Source of the DNA: CAZXIC01 sp964640195
GTDB taxonomy: Archaea; Iainarchaeota; Iainarchaeia; Iainarchaeales; GCA-2688035
Length of the DNA: 64,000 bases
Reading direction: 5' to 3'
Assembly (NCBI GenBank): GCA_964640195.1
Contig: CAZXIC010000002.1
Span: forward strand, 1 to 64,000
In this document: positions 41,712 to 50,894 of the stretch, piece after piece
How the letters are laid out: the number at the start of each line of letters is the position of its first letter
How positions within the stretch are numbered: position 1 is the first letter of the stretch
Notes under the pieces: generated by a model
What the model saw: only the letters and a program-made list of their open reading frames with translations
Told to the model about the DNA's origin: nothing
Database searches by the model: none
Position numbers and translations under genes: made by a program

Positions 41712-42946
41712 AAAAAACAATTATACATAATTTGGTTTTTGTTTTCTTTCTCACAACAATTGCATGCAATGCGCAAGCAGCAGCGCTTTTTGAGAGGAGC
41801 TTTGCAGAGATGGGCTACGCAGACTTTGCTGTAGAGGGGGCACAGCAGCGCGGCTGCACCGCAGTGCGGTTCCTGCTGCCGACAGACGTAAATGCCGCCG
41901 ATGCAGCAATTTATCCCATTCTCTCGCTTGGGATAGATTTTAGGCCTGTACAAAAAGGCCCCGCAGACATAAACGTTCACTTTAATGGCCACAATATTGC
42001 CGAACTCACTGTTGGTAACTTCAAGTGCCAGGACAGCATATGCTGGGAGCGGCTGAACATTCCCAAAGAAAAACTAGGTGCACATGGGGAGAACAAGCTT
42101 GGTATTTGCATCAGCACATCAAGCAGCATTACAAAAGCAGTGATTCTAAGCGATTCATCTGTCGGGCTGTACAAAACAGCCGACTTTAGCAAGCCGGGGG
42201 CATTTGCCGTGAACGCTGGGAAGTGGGATTTGGTAATCGGCGAGAAGACAAAAATAACCGTTCTTATACATAATACGGGCAGTGCTGCTGCTTTTGCAGA
42301 GGTAAGGCACGCAAGGGCGCTTGCAGAGGACAAAAACGCTTTCTTTGTTGTTGAGGGCAAAACCTCCTTTAAGGGCTTTGTGAATGCCGGCGAGCAGGCT
42401 GAATTCAGCTACATTATAAAGCCGAGGGTTCTTGGCAGCATTACCCTGCCGCCTGCAATCCTTTACTACAGGAACGAATTTGGAGAGGAGGAAGCGCTGT
42501 TCGGCAACCTTGTGCATCTTGCGGTAAGGCAGCCTGAGAGAAAGATAGAGGCATTCATTGTGAAGGAGCGGGAGGCTGGTCTTGTAGGCGAGGCTATTGA
42601 GCTGCAGCTTGCTGTGCTAAACATTGGCTCAGACCCTTTGTTTGACCTGGCTGTTGAGGTGCAGCTGCCCGATGGGATAAACTTTGTTCAACAGCCGCAA
42701 AACGTAATAGCTGCCCTTTACCCGAATGAAACAGAACTGCTGCCATTCAGCGTAAACAGCAGCAAAGAGGGCAGGTTTGCGATAGGCTGCAATGTAACGT
42801 ACACTGACGTGAATTTAACTGAAAGCAAGTGCGAAGGCAGCGGTGTTGAATTTGAGCAGCCGGAGATAAGCTCAATGGTTTACGCTGGCATTGCGCTGCT
42901 GGTAATCGCACTGCTAGTGTACTTTTACATAATGCATGGGAAGTAG
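41708..42946 (+). CDS. Secreted protein with C-terminal anchor, CARDB/NEW-type domains
   Basis: A 412-residue protein with a signal peptide (NLVFVFFLTTIACNAQA) and a C-terminal membrane helix (about 391-408, YAGIALLVIALLVYFYIM) ending in HGK. The outer part begins with a lectin/jelly-roll-like region (about 25-160) and continues with two beta-sandwich domains (about 165-275 and 280-385). The second has the pattern of CARDB or NPCBM-associated bacterial surface domains (ELQLAVLNIGSDPLFDLAVE, PDGINFVQQP). The start is a TTG overlapping the stop of the kinase gene by TTGA. Surface role, partner unknown. Confidence 0.65.
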   Translation: MKKTIIHNLVFVFFLTTIACNAQAAALFERSFAEMGYADFAVEGAQQRGCTAVRFLLPTDVNAADAAIYPILSLGIDFRPVQKGPADINVHFNGHNIAELTVGNFKCQDSICWERLNIPKEKLGAHGENKLGICISTSSSITKAVILSDSSVGLYKTADFSKPGAFAVNAGKWDLVIGEKTKITVLIHNTGSAAAFAEVRHARALAEDKNAFFVVEGKTSFKGFVNAGEQAEFSYIIKPRVLGSITLPPAILYYRNEFGEEEALFGNLVHLAVRQPERKIEAFIVKEREAGLVGEAIELQLAVLNIGSDPLFDLAVEVQLPDGINFVQQPQNVIAALYPNETELLPFSVNSSKEGRFAIGCNVTYTDVNLTESKCEGSGVEFEQPEISSMVYAGIALLVIALLVYFYIMHGK

Positions 42947-42982
42947 CGTGACCACAACAACCAAGGTTTGCAGCTTTACTTT

Positions 42983-45900
42983 TCACCAGTTGCTTGCAAT
43001 GCGCTTTACCTGCCCAGCCCTGACCCGCTGCATTTTCTCTTTTTTGAACCTTACAAACAGCACAAGTGCAACCGCGATTGCAATGGGCACAAGCAACACG
43101 GGAAAATCAAGGGGGACACTTGCAGCATTGGCTGCGGTCATTAACGCTGTTGCATTCTTTGCTGAGCCTATTGCCTTGAGGAAATCGCCGCTCTTTAAAG
43201 CGCCCTGCGCTTTTTGCACTTCCTCTCCCGCTTCTTTGTTCCCCTCCCGGCTGTTATTGAATAAGGCTGCAGCGGAATTGTAAGAAGCGAGAGCGTCCTC
43301 TTTTATTGTATTCACGGCATTTGAAAGCTGCGAATCTATCTGCTCTGCTTGCATTTGCTTTTCTTCAAGGTCGGCTTCAAACTGCTTTGACTTGAGCAGC
43401 GCAGCATCAAAGTCGCCCTGCTCGTCCAATGAGATAAAGTCCTGCAGTGTCTTCTTGGAAAGAATTGTTTTAAGGGAGCTAAGCTTTAGCTTCAGCCTGT
43501 TAAGCTCTGCTTCAGTTATTGGAGGGATGTACTTTGCTGAAATAAGGTCATGCTCTGAAACCGCTGCAAACATGGATTCAAGCAATGCAAGCTTTTCCTC
43601 AGCACTCTGCACTGTTGATTGGAAGCTGGAAATCTTTTGGGAAACACCCTTTGCTGCTTCCCTTGAACTGCCTGGGTTGGCTTGAGCATCTGCTGAACTG
43701 TTTGAATCCTGAAAGAATGCAGGCTGGAAATCGCTCTCCCTTGGCACTGCAATATGGAGGAAAAATGCCTTCCCTCCCTGCATTGGAAGCAGCAGTGGAA
43801 GGGTGAAGGCGATTTTTTTGCCTGGGAGCATTGAAAATTCTAGCTTTTTTCCGTCAGGTGCAAGCAATTCTATGCCTTTTGTGCCGCTTTCTTTGAACTG
43901 CACTGGCAGCCTTGCTTCAACGTTTCGGAGCTCAAAAGGCAGCTTATTTGTTGCCTCAATAGTATAAGTGTAAATTGTTGTGTTTTCATCCAATTGGTTT
44001 TCTTCCAAGAAGTGGGTGGTCAGGGCAACAGGCTTTGGAACCGAGAAGAGAACCGTTGCTGTGTGTTTTCCAGAACAGTCTGACAGGGAAAAGGAAACAG
44101 CGTTGTGCTGCTGCAGGAAATCCAACTGGCGTTCGCTGCTGTAAACTGAAATATTTTCGAACAACAATTCGTTTGAATCAATTAATGTTGCCTGAATTTG
44201 CACCAAGGGAAGGGGTTGCAAGCAGTGCACGGCAACTGTTTTTTTAAATAGCGCTTCGTCGCTGCTGACAGAAAGCAGTTCAATGCTCTGCTTCACTTCA
44301 AATATTTCTGCCGTGGAAAAACTCAATTTTGTTTCACCGGGCGGCAGGCAGTTGAGGTCAACAAGCAGTTCCCTGGAATGGCTTCTCAGGCTGGCAACAT
44401 TAGGGGTTGAATAAATAATGCTGCCAACTGTGTTGGGGAAAGGAACTTGCAGCGTCAATGGCTTTTGGATTGCCCGGAAGGGGTTGCTGAAAGTGAGTGA
44501 AACTATTTCAATGGTGCTACTGTCCGGGCTTTGCTCAATTGAAATGACGGCATTCCTTTGCACAAAGGAGGCAATGGCTTGCTCTGTTTTCTCACCCAAA
44601 GATAAAACAAACTGCTGCAGCCCCTGCTGCAGTTCTGGCAGGACAGGGATTGCTTTTTCAAAAAGCAGGCTGTTCCCTGAGAAGAAGTCCTGGAAGTGCC
44701 CGAATTGCGATTCAAGGCTGTCAAGCGAGGAATCGCTTAACACGCTTGGGTCCCTTGCGTTCAGCAAGCGAGCCCCTTCAAGCAGGTCTCTGCAGGCGGA
44801 GAAATCTGCCTCAATAGAACGCACTGCGCTGTGCTGCTGCAAGAACATTGTAACATCGCTTTGCAATGAGTTGCAGAGCCGGGCAACTGCAGCAATGTCC
44901 TCATACGGCTTCTCAAGGCTTTGCAACTGCTGATAGCGCAACAGGAAATCGCTTAAGTCAATTGAGCTCTGGGTGCTGCCAAAAACCGTGCTGAGGAAAG
45001 AGGAGCATTCCTGCAAATTGGTTTTTTCCTCCAATTGGTATGACTGAAAGTCAAGCAGCGCTTGGCTGAAGCGCTTGAATTCGTCAACCATTGCCCTGCA
45101 CCTGAAAAGTTTTTCCTCGGTTGCTGCAGCCTCCTGAAACAGGTTCAGCTTGAACCTTGCCCTTGCTTTGAGGTCAGCAGCCTGAAGTAAGTAGTCAGAG
45201 GGCAACTCTGCATCGTCCAGTTCAGTGCTAATTGCTGATGCCCTTTCATTGCACAGGACAAGCAGGCCCTGGACAACCTCTTCTGCAAGGAATTGTATGT
45301 TTTCCTGCAGCAAGAGCAAGCGGTTGTTCAGTTCCTTTAAAGCGCTTGCCTTTTTTCCAAGCGAAAGCATGCCAAGCGACTCAAGCTGCTGCAGCCTCTG
45401 CAGTTCCAACTTGAAGCCAGCCAATTCCTCTTCAGCTTTCCTGTTCAATTCGCTAAAATCGCTGATGCTGTAGCGCTGCGCAGCAATGCTGCTTTGCTGC
45501 CCCAAGCCGGCATACAGTTCTTGGAAAAAGTTTGCGTCAAAGGAAGCATACCGGCGCGAGAGCAGTGCATTGACACTCTGCTGCACGGAATCAATCCTCG
45601 CATTGATTTGACTTAGCAGCTCATCATTCCTTTGCAGCAGCTCTTTCCTGTGCAATACATCGCTTTTCATTATACTGCTAAACCTGCTTAGGCAGCTGTT
45701 GCCCGTTCCCATAAACTGGTTGTACGCCTGCAGGAACTGAAAAGCAGGAAATGTGGCAAGGCTGTCCAATGCGCCCATCAATTTGAAATAGTCATTAAGA
45801 TAGGGGATAAAGGCAGGCAAAGCCTGGGCAAGGAACGGTATCTGAAAGGTTACATCCACATACTGTTGCAATGTTTTCTTTTGCCCTTCAAGCAAATCAA

Positions 45901-46555
45901 AGGCGGTTGTTTCCTGCACAAGCCTGCTGCTGAAGCCGGTTCTTGCAATTAAATTTTCCACAGCCTGCATTTCCGTGATGTAAAAGCAGGCATAGCCACT
46001 GCTTTCGCCCTGGCAGGTGGCCGGGGAAGAGAACGCCGTAAGGTTGTGGTTGATTGTTATGTAATCGTTGAACAAAGGCTCTTCCTTAATTGAATTTATG
46101 TCCTGTTCGACAAGGTCATCGCCTTCAAGCAGCAATACAGCGAAGCTTTGCTTATTTGCCCTGTCGCTAAACGCAAATGCCTGGTGCAGATTGTGTGTCA
46201 ACTCATTTAGCTGCGCCGGAAGTATTGAAACGTCTTTTTTGTAAGAGCAGGCAGCGTGGATTTCATCAATGTTGCGCCTTGCCCTGTTGAAGTAAAGCCA
46301 GCTCATGGCAACGTCGTTTTTGTACCTGTAAAGCCCGGACTGAACTGCAGGGCTCAGCAGCGATTCATCAAAATCAAACGTGCTTTTGTGCAAGGCAGAG
46401 AAGCATTTTTCCTGCTCTTCGCACTGTGGGATGAATGCATAGCTTTTTTCCGTCAGGTCAAGGCAGAGCAGCCTCTTGTCAGCTGGGAGGCTCTGCACGC
46501 AGCCGCTTGAAAGCAGCAATAATAACATTGCACTGCCCAGCGCGATTTTCTTCAT
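42983..46555 (-). CDS. Large lipoprotein-like coiled-coil surface protein
   Basis: A 1190-residue protein starting MKKIALGSAMLLLLLSSGC, a typical lipoprotein signal with lipobox Cys19; the ATG at 46555 is chosen for this reason over an in-frame start 13 codons upstream. Residues about 20-750 are predominantly helical with long heptad-like stretches. Residues about 760-1000 look beta-rich (COG1470-like sandwich with PPGETKLSFS and EFSMLPGKKIAFTLPLLLP). A second coiled coil follows, and a C-terminal membrane helix (FPVLLVPIAIAVALVLFVRF) with a very basic end. Lipid and helix anchors at opposite ends are unusual and could make a loop tethered at both ends. No known family. Confidence 0.65.
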   Translation of the reverse strand: MKKIALGSAMLLLLLSSGCVQSLPADKRLLCLDLTEKSYAFIPQCEEQEKCFSALHKSTFDFDESLLSPAVQSGLYRYKNDVAMSWLYFNRARRNIDEIHAACSYKKDVSILPAQLNELTHNLHQAFAFSDRANKQSFAVLLLEGDDLVEQDINSIKEEPLFNDYITINHNLTAFSSPATCQGESSGYACFYITEMQAVENLIARTGFSSRLVQETTAFDLLEGQKKTLQQYVDVTFQIPFLAQALPAFIPYLNDYFKLMGALDSLATFPAFQFLQAYNQFMGTGNSCLSRFSSIMKSDVLHRKELLQRNDELLSQINARIDSVQQSVNALLSRRYASFDANFFQELYAGLGQQSSIAAQRYSISDFSELNRKAEEELAGFKLELQRLQQLESLGMLSLGKKASALKELNNRLLLLQENIQFLAEEVVQGLLVLCNERASAISTELDDAELPSDYLLQAADLKARARFKLNLFQEAAATEEKLFRCRAMVDEFKRFSQALLDFQSYQLEEKTNLQECSSFLSTVFGSTQSSIDLSDFLLRYQQLQSLEKPYEDIAAVARLCNSLQSDVTMFLQQHSAVRSIEADFSACRDLLEGARLLNARDPSVLSDSSLDSLESQFGHFQDFFSGNSLLFEKAIPVLPELQQGLQQFVLSLGEKTEQAIASFVQRNAVISIEQSPDSSTIEIVSLTFSNPFRAIQKPLTLQVPFPNTVGSIIYSTPNVASLRSHSRELLVDLNCLPPGETKLSFSTAEIFEVKQSIELLSVSSDEALFKKTVAVHCLQPLPLVQIQATLIDSNELLFENISVYSSERQLDFLQQHNAVSFSLSDCSGKHTATVLFSVPKPVALTTHFLEENQLDENTTIYTYTIEATNKLPFELRNVEARLPVQFKESGTKGIELLAPDGKKLEFSMLPGKKIAFTLPLLLPMQGGKAFFLHIAVPRESDFQPAFFQDSNSSADAQANPGSSREAAKGVSQKISSFQSTVQSAEEKLALLESMFAAVSEHDLISAKYIPPITEAELNRLKLKLSSLKTILSKKTLQDFISLDEQGDFDAALLKSKQFEADLEEKQMQAEQIDSQLSNAVNTIKEDALASYNSAAALFNNSREGNKEAGEEVQKAQGALKSGDFLKAIGSAKNATALMTAANAASVPLDFPVLLVPIAIAVALVLFVRFKKEKMQRVRAGQVKRIASNW

Positions 46556-46626
46556 CAAAAAACCGTGGTTTGGCAAAATTTTTAAACCAACCAATCTTTT
46601 CGGCAGTAAACGAAAAAGAGAAAAAT

Positions 46627-47394
46627 ATGGCGCACAGTGTATCTTTTATGCAACCAGCAAAACAACCCGTAAAGCGGTACAAAAAAGCAACTGAGTCGGG
46701 AAAGGCTGTGCGCAAGATTATTAGAAGATACAAGATTGCACACTTTTTTTTAGAACAAGCCGCTAAAATTTGGGCAGGCAGGGCAATATTGAAAGCCTCT
46801 GCTGCGCTAGATAAGAGGATTATCAATGTTGTACTTGGAAAACCTATGCTCGCAGAGAAAATGGCAGCAGTACATAAAGATCCTGAACTAAAGGAAGGGC
46901 TGCTTGGTTATGGACGGCTCCCATTCATAAATCCCTCTGAAACGAGCCAATATTTTAAAGGCACCACAGATAAACTAAATTTTAAGCAGTTCAGAATTTT
47001 TTCAAGAGATGAGATTGAAAATTTTAGGGTGCTGATGAATGAAAAAGGTGAACCTTCCCAGCATAAAAGCGAAGTTAAGGAGGCGTTTGGTAGGATTCTG
47101 AGTGAAAAAGCAGGCATAATGCAGCTCGCTGCAATAGAGCCCGAGCTTACCCAGATTGTCTTCAGGGAACTTTTCAGCCTGAATGGCATAAACGAAAAAT
47201 CAAGGAATGACGCCATTAAACTAGTTAAAGCCCTCCACAAGCTGCCGCAAAATGGCATGGTTGAAATTGAGTTAATAGATCACAGAAAAAAAGCAACGGT
47301 TGCAACAGTTTCTTTTACAAGGATTGCCGGCGCCAGATGGAGATTTAGGAAAATAATAAAGGGAAATAAGGTAAACTACTTGTATGGGGTGTAA
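46627..47394 (+). CDS. Basic protein of unknown function upstream of AMMECR1
   Basis: A 255-residue, Lys/Arg-rich, soluble-looking protein. I recognise no family. The frame is open upstream to 46435, but the ATG at 46627 (MAHSVSFMQPAKQP) lies just outside the divergent lipoprotein gene and follows an AGAGAAAAAT tract, so it is preferred. Residues 1-70 are strongly basic and helical; 95-180 are mixed with a DEIENFRVLMNEKGE stretch; the end is beta-rich (MVEIELIDHRKKATVATVSF). The 3' end overlaps the AMMECR1 start by 11 nt, suggesting co-transcription. Codon use (many AT-rich codons) differs slightly from its neighbours. Confidence 0.6.
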   Translation: MAHSVSFMQPAKQPVKRYKKATESGKAVRKIIRRYKIAHFFLEQAAKIWAGRAILKASAALDKRIINVVLGKPMLAEKMAAVHKDPELKEGLLGYGRLPFINPSETSQYFKGTTDKLNFKQFRIFSRDEIENFRVLMNEKGEPSQHKSEVKEAFGRILSEKAGIMQLAAIEPELTQIVFRELFSLNGINEKSRNDAIKLVKALHKLPQNGMVEIELIDHRKKATVATVSFTRIAGARWRFRKIIKGNKVNYLYGV

Positions 47395-48010
47395 TAGCAT
47401 ATCAGGAAATTTTTCAATCGCTGAAGGCAAGAAACTTGTGCTACTTGCGCGCAGGAGCATTAAGTACACGCTTGCATCAAACACTTTACTGAGGCAACCC
47501 TGCGAAAACAAAAAATTTGCAGAACCGCGCGGTGTGTTTGTTACGCTAAACTCTTTTCCGGAAAAGGGGCTGCGGGGCTGCATCGGCTTTCCCTACCCTG
47601 TCAAGCCCTTGTGGAATGCCGTGATAGAGGCAGCGGCTGAGGCAGCGTTTCACGACCTGAGGTTCCAGCCACTGCAGGTAAGCGAGGTGGAAAAAACAGT
47701 GGTTGAAATCAGCGTTCTGACAATGCCGGAGGAAATAAAGGCGGAAAAAAAGGAATTGCCCAAAAAAATTGCAGTGGGGAAAGATGGCTTGATAGTGAAA
47801 AGGGGCATCAGGAGCGGGCTTTTGCTTCCGCAGGTCAGCGTAGAGCAGCACTGGGACGCTGAAACTTTTCTGCAGCATTGCTGCCTGAAGGCAGGACTGC
47901 CTGAAAAGAGCTGGCAGCTGCAGGGAACTGATGTGTTCAGGTTCCAAGCGCAGGTTTTTTCTGAAAAACAACCAGACGGCTTAGTGGAAGAGGAAAAAGC
48001 CGAATATTAG
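47384..48010 (+). CDS. AMMECR1 family protein
   Basis: Member of the AMMECR1 family, conserved in archaea and eukaryotes, whose biochemical role is not settled. The 208 residues contain the family signature LRGCIGFPYPVKPLWNAVIE (about 64-83) with the invariant LRGCIG, a EAAFHDLRFQPLQ segment and a C-terminal VSVEQHWDAETFLQHCCLKA stretch. Length and order are normal. Its start lies inside the last codons of the preceding gene (11-nt overlap, different frame), and its stop overlaps the convergent small membrane protein by 4 nt. Confidence 0.92.
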   Translation: MGCNSISGNFSIAEGKKLVLLARRSIKYTLASNTLLRQPCENKKFAEPRGVFVTLNSFPEKGLRGCIGFPYPVKPLWNAVIEAAAEAAFHDLRFQPLQVSEVEKTVVEISVLTMPEEIKAEKKELPKKIAVGKDGLIVKRGIRSGLLLPQVSVEQHWDAETFLQHCCLKAGLPEKSWQLQGTDVFRFQAQVFSEKQPDGLVEEEKAEY

Positions 48011-48306
48011 ACCTGCTGGCACTGGCGCAAATCGTAAGCGCACGCCCTATATAGATTATTCAGGTCTTGCAGCTGCTCTGTACAGACAACGAATCGTTCA
48101 TCCAGAACCTGGCTCTGGGTCAAGCACCTTACGTATTTTTCTGCAACCATTTCGCCGTACAACGGCTCAATGTAGTAGTGCTGGAATGCTGCACCAAGCG
48201 AGAGGAGGAGCAGAATTGCTATAATCAAGGCGATTCTCCTTCTTGTGAAAACGCTTTTCCCCTTCTTTTTCCTTCTCTGTGCAGATTCGTCAAAATCGTC
48301 GGGCAT
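48007..48306 (-). CDS. Small single-helix membrane protein
   Basis: A 99-residue protein with a basic, acidic-started cytoplasmic N-terminus (DDFDESAQRRKKKGKSVFTR), one membrane helix (about 26-44, ALIIAILLLLSLGAAF) and an outer segment of about 50 residues with four Cys (RCLTQ, VCTEQ, ACAYD, QCQQV) spaced for two disulfides. Unrecognised. It starts 5 nt after the taw1 stop and is probably co-transcribed with it. Confidence 0.6.
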   Translation of the reverse strand: MPDDFDESAQRRKKKGKSVFTRRRIALIIAILLLLSLGAAFQHYYIEPLYGEMVAEKYVRCLTQSQVLDERFVVCTEQLQDLNNLYRACAYDLRQCQQV

Positions 48307-48311
48307 GGAAT

Positions 48312-49259
48312 TCAGCCGCTTATCTTCAAATTGTTTTTCCTGCGCGAAAGCAGCACTACCCTGCTTTCCCTGCTTTCGTCCACTAAATTATAGTTTAAGT
48401 GCTTATTAATTTTTTCGGCAAATTCCCTGACTTCGCTGTGCAAAGGCATGTTGCCCTGCTGCATTCTCTTCCGCGAATAGCCAACGAACATATAGCCCTT
48501 GATTTCCGCAAAATCTGGCTGGGCTTTTTCAATCAGAGCAGCAAATTCCTTTTCGTGCGACATGTTCATCCCCTTGATTGCAGTAAGCCTTATCGCCTTC
48601 CTTGTCTTGAGCCCTGGGAGCAATGCAAGCGACTGGTTCAGCCTCTGCCAGCTGCCCTTAATCAAGGGGGCATTGATTTCTTTATGCATTTCCATGTCCG
48701 GCGCTTCCAAGGAGAGGTACAACTGCGTTGGCATCTTAATCTTGGAAAGAACTTCCGGGTGCATGCCGTTGCTTACGAGGAATGTTGTGAAATTCCTCTT
48801 ATGGAATTCCTCAACCAAATCGCTGATTGCAGGGTAAAGCGTTGGCTCGCCGCTTAGGCTTATGGCTGCTTGGTTGGGATTGTTCGCTTCTTGCAGTTTT
48901 TTTTCGCCGATTTTTTCCCTGAACTCGCCGTAGCCTGAGAGGAGAATGCGCTGCTGCCTGACTGCCTCTTCAACAATCTCAGCTGGCTCATCAAAAGTGC
49001 CGGGGAATTTGCTGAATGTTGTGAGCGGCCTCCAGCAGAAAACGCAATTCTGGTCGCAAAAGGCAACAGCCGGGCTCATCTGCAGGCACCTGTGCGACTC
49101 TATGCTGTAGAAGCGCTGCTTGTAGCACGGCTTGTTTCTGTAAATCGCACTCTTTGTCCAGTGGCACAACTTAACCGCGCTGTGGCCGAACAGCTTGTAC
49201 TGCTGCCTCTTGAACATTGCGATTAATTCTTTTGGGAAGTACTCTTCTGCTAGGTGCAT
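48312..49259 (-). CDS. taw1: tRNA 4-demethylwyosine synthase Taw1 (TYW1)
   Basis: Radical SAM enzyme that condenses N1-methylguanosine 37 of tRNA-Phe with pyruvate to form the tricyclic wyosine base. The 315 residues show both cluster sites: the radical SAM motif C68-x3-C72-x2-C75 (FCDQNCVFCW) and an upstream triad C32, C45 and C58 with the 13-residue spacing typical of Taw1. LSGEPTLYP and SLEAPDMEMH motifs follow. Length and motif order match archaeal Taw1. The protein is cytoplasmic. It is followed by the small membrane protein gene; its own promoter faces the PRC-barrel gene at 49370. Confidence 0.95.
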   Translation of the reverse strand: MHLAEEYFPKELIAMFKRQQYKLFGHSAVKLCHWTKSAIYRNKPCYKQRFYSIESHRCLQMSPAVAFCDQNCVFCWRPLTTFSKFPGTFDEPAEIVEEAVRQQRILLSGYGEFREKIGEKKLQEANNPNQAAISLSGEPTLYPAISDLVEEFHKRNFTTFLVSNGMHPEVLSKIKMPTQLYLSLEAPDMEMHKEINAPLIKGSWQRLNQSLALLPGLKTRKAIRLTAIKGMNMSHEKEFAALIEKAQPDFAEIKGYMFVGYSRKRMQQGNMPLHSEVREFAEKINKHLNYNLVDESRESRVVLLSRRKNNLKISG

Positions 49260-49324
49260 AAGGGGAAGAGAAGTGGAAAAACCTTAAAAAATTAGTTTAT
49301 GTAGAAGAGCGAAAAATGCAAATG

Positions 49325-49332
49325 TTTATAAA
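49325..49332 (+). promoter_or_regulatory. TATA box of the PRC-barrel gene
   Basis: TTTATAAA lies about 40 nt before the start. A second TTTATAAC (49349-49356) is closer than usual. The purine stretch GGGTGA abuts the start codon. Confidence 0.4.
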
Positions 49333-49369
49333 CAAGTTTGGTTTTTTATTTATAACAATTAACGGGTGA

Positions 49370-49657
49370 ATGGTGAGTTACTTGTACAAGTACACAATTG
49401 CAAGGCAGCTTGCAACGAAAAAAGTCATAACAAACCGTGGCGATGAGGTGGGGAAGCTGAGTGATTTGCTGGTAAACGAATCAACAGGAGAAATAGAGCA
49501 CCTGCTGGTTGAGTTGGACAGGGACAGTAAATTCCTCAAAAGCTCTGGCTTGAAAGATAGGGTAATCCAGATTCCCTACAGTGCGGTTACAGCAGTGAGT
49601 GACGTATTCATTGTGGATGAAAGGGAAATAGCTGCAGCACACGCACCAGAAAAATAA
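49370..49657 (+). CDS. PRC-barrel domain protein, CdpB-like
   Basis: A 95-residue PRC-barrel protein, matching the archaeal single-domain type: IARQLATKKVITNRGDEVGK, LSDLLVNESTGEIEHLLVEL and IQIPYSAVTAVSDVFIV are the three characteristic parts. In halophilic archaea short PRC-barrel proteins (CdpB) take part in FtsZ/SepF-based division. A SepF-like gene is present at 11158, so that role is possible here but not shown. The ATG at 49370 abuts a GGGTGA; a GTG one codon later has better spacing. Confidence 0.8.
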   Translation: MVSYLYKYTIARQLATKKVITNRGDEVGKLSDLLVNESTGEIEHLLVELDRDSKFLKSSGLKDRVIQIPYSAVTAVSDVFIVDEREIAAAHAPEK

Positions 49658-49680
49658 GCGGGCTTAGCTGCTTGCCCTTT

Positions 49681-50808
49681 CTATTTTTCCTGCAGCAGCA
49701 GAACGGCTTTCCCTGTTGCCGGGTCAAATTTTTGCAGAAACGGGAAACGTTTTTTCAGCTTATACATAATCTGTTTTTGGCTTTTTTTATGCCCCAAAAA
49801 GCCCTTCGCAGCCTGCACGAACTCAAACACAGTGGTGTAGTTGGCGTAAATTGCTTCTGCCCTCGCTTTGTTCAGGGAAATTGCATTCTGCAATGCTGCA
49901 ACAGCCAGCCTCTGCCTCTCAAGGCTGCGCAGCAGCTCTGCTTTTTTCTTCTCAATTGCCTTTTGTTCCGGCAGCTGCTCTGCAACTGCAAATTGCCTGC
50001 TATAGACTGAGTCCACAGCCGCATTCACTGACTGGAAGCGCTGCAGTTTTTTTGTGCCCGGCAGACTTAATGCAAAGGGAAGCAGGACTTTTCCACCGTC
50101 TTTCTCAGCCAGCAGAGGCTGCTCTTTTTCCAAATCCACCAAGTAAATTGCCTTTACAGCCCTGCAAATCTTTTCAACCTCTTTTGCATTCAACTCAGCT
50201 GCCTTTTTGCTCTTCTCAACAGCTGCTTTGGCGCATGCTGCTTCAGCAAAAACAGGCGCGATGTTCAATCCTGATATCAGGGCCCTTGCAACATCTGTTT
50301 TGCTTTCTGCAAAAACTTTTTTTAATTCAATAGGCGTTACCTTGCTTGGGTCTGCTCCCTTTGAGGAAGGGAACCTGTAAGCAGCGCCTTTCCTCAGCTC
50401 CCTGTCCTTCCAGCGCTCTTTTCTGAAAGCCGCAATGATGTCCATTCCTCTGTCGGATAAAACAATGTTGCCCTTTGCAAACAGCTCCATAATCAAGAAA
50501 TGTTCGGGGAATTCTATTACCGCAATCCTGTCGCTGCCGTGTTGCCTGAATGCGGCAATTCTCTTGTTCCGCAAGTGCTTTCTCAGAAAAGCGCCGTAAC
50601 CGCTTGTCATCTGCTTTGCCGGCATGGAGAAGGAGGTTAGGAAAAAGGCGTTCGGGGCAAGAATCAAATCCTTGCTGCCCTGCTTTGACTGCAAACGCAG
50701 CTTCAGCCAATTGTTGCCCAGCTCCTGCACGTTCCGCACAATGCTGCCCTCCAAAACCGGTTGCAATTCAGCAATCTGGTATGCAAGGGTCAAATTTGGG
50801 ATTTGCAT
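49681..50808 (-). CDS. RqcH/NEMF-like NFACT protein, truncated form
   Basis: Homologue of RqcH/NEMF/Tae2, which binds the large ribosomal subunit carrying a stalled peptidyl-tRNA and adds C-terminal tails. The 375 residues contain the NFACT-N domain (MQIPNLTLAYQIAELQPVLE; VLSDRGMDIIAAFRKERWKD; AAYRFPSSKGADP), a helix-hairpin-helix segment (about 165-215) and the long coiled coil (about 285-330). The protein stops after the coiled coil: the NFACT-R RNA-binding domain that follows in full-length proteins is absent, and no continuation is found nearby in another frame. It may be a natural minimal form or use a separate NFACT-R protein. Confidence 0.82.
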   Translation of the reverse strand: MQIPNLTLAYQIAELQPVLEGSIVRNVQELGNNWLKLRLQSKQGSKDLILAPNAFFLTSFSMPAKQMTSGYGAFLRKHLRNKRIAAFRQHGSDRIAVIEFPEHFLIMELFAKGNIVLSDRGMDIIAAFRKERWKDRELRKGAAYRFPSSKGADPSKVTPIELKKVFAESKTDVARALISGLNIAPVFAEAACAKAAVEKSKKAAELNAKEVEKICRAVKAIYLVDLEKEQPLLAEKDGGKVLLPFALSLPGTKKLQRFQSVNAAVDSVYSRQFAVAEQLPEQKAIEKKKAELLRSLERQRLAVAALQNAISLNKARAEAIYANYTTVFEFVQAAKGFLGHKKSQKQIMYKLKKRFPFLQKFDPATGKAVLLLQEK

Positions 50809-50894
50809 AAAGGAAACATAACGAGGGAAGTTACTTTAAACAGTTTTAATCCAGCCGGCAAAAAAAGCGGTGCCCAGTGAAAAAGCGCTCTTTC

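Noticed and set aside
46435..46626. N-terminal extension of the basic protein upstream of AMMECR1
   Set aside because: It overlaps the divergent lipoprotein gene and reads as an unlikely sequence; the ATG at 46627 is better placed.
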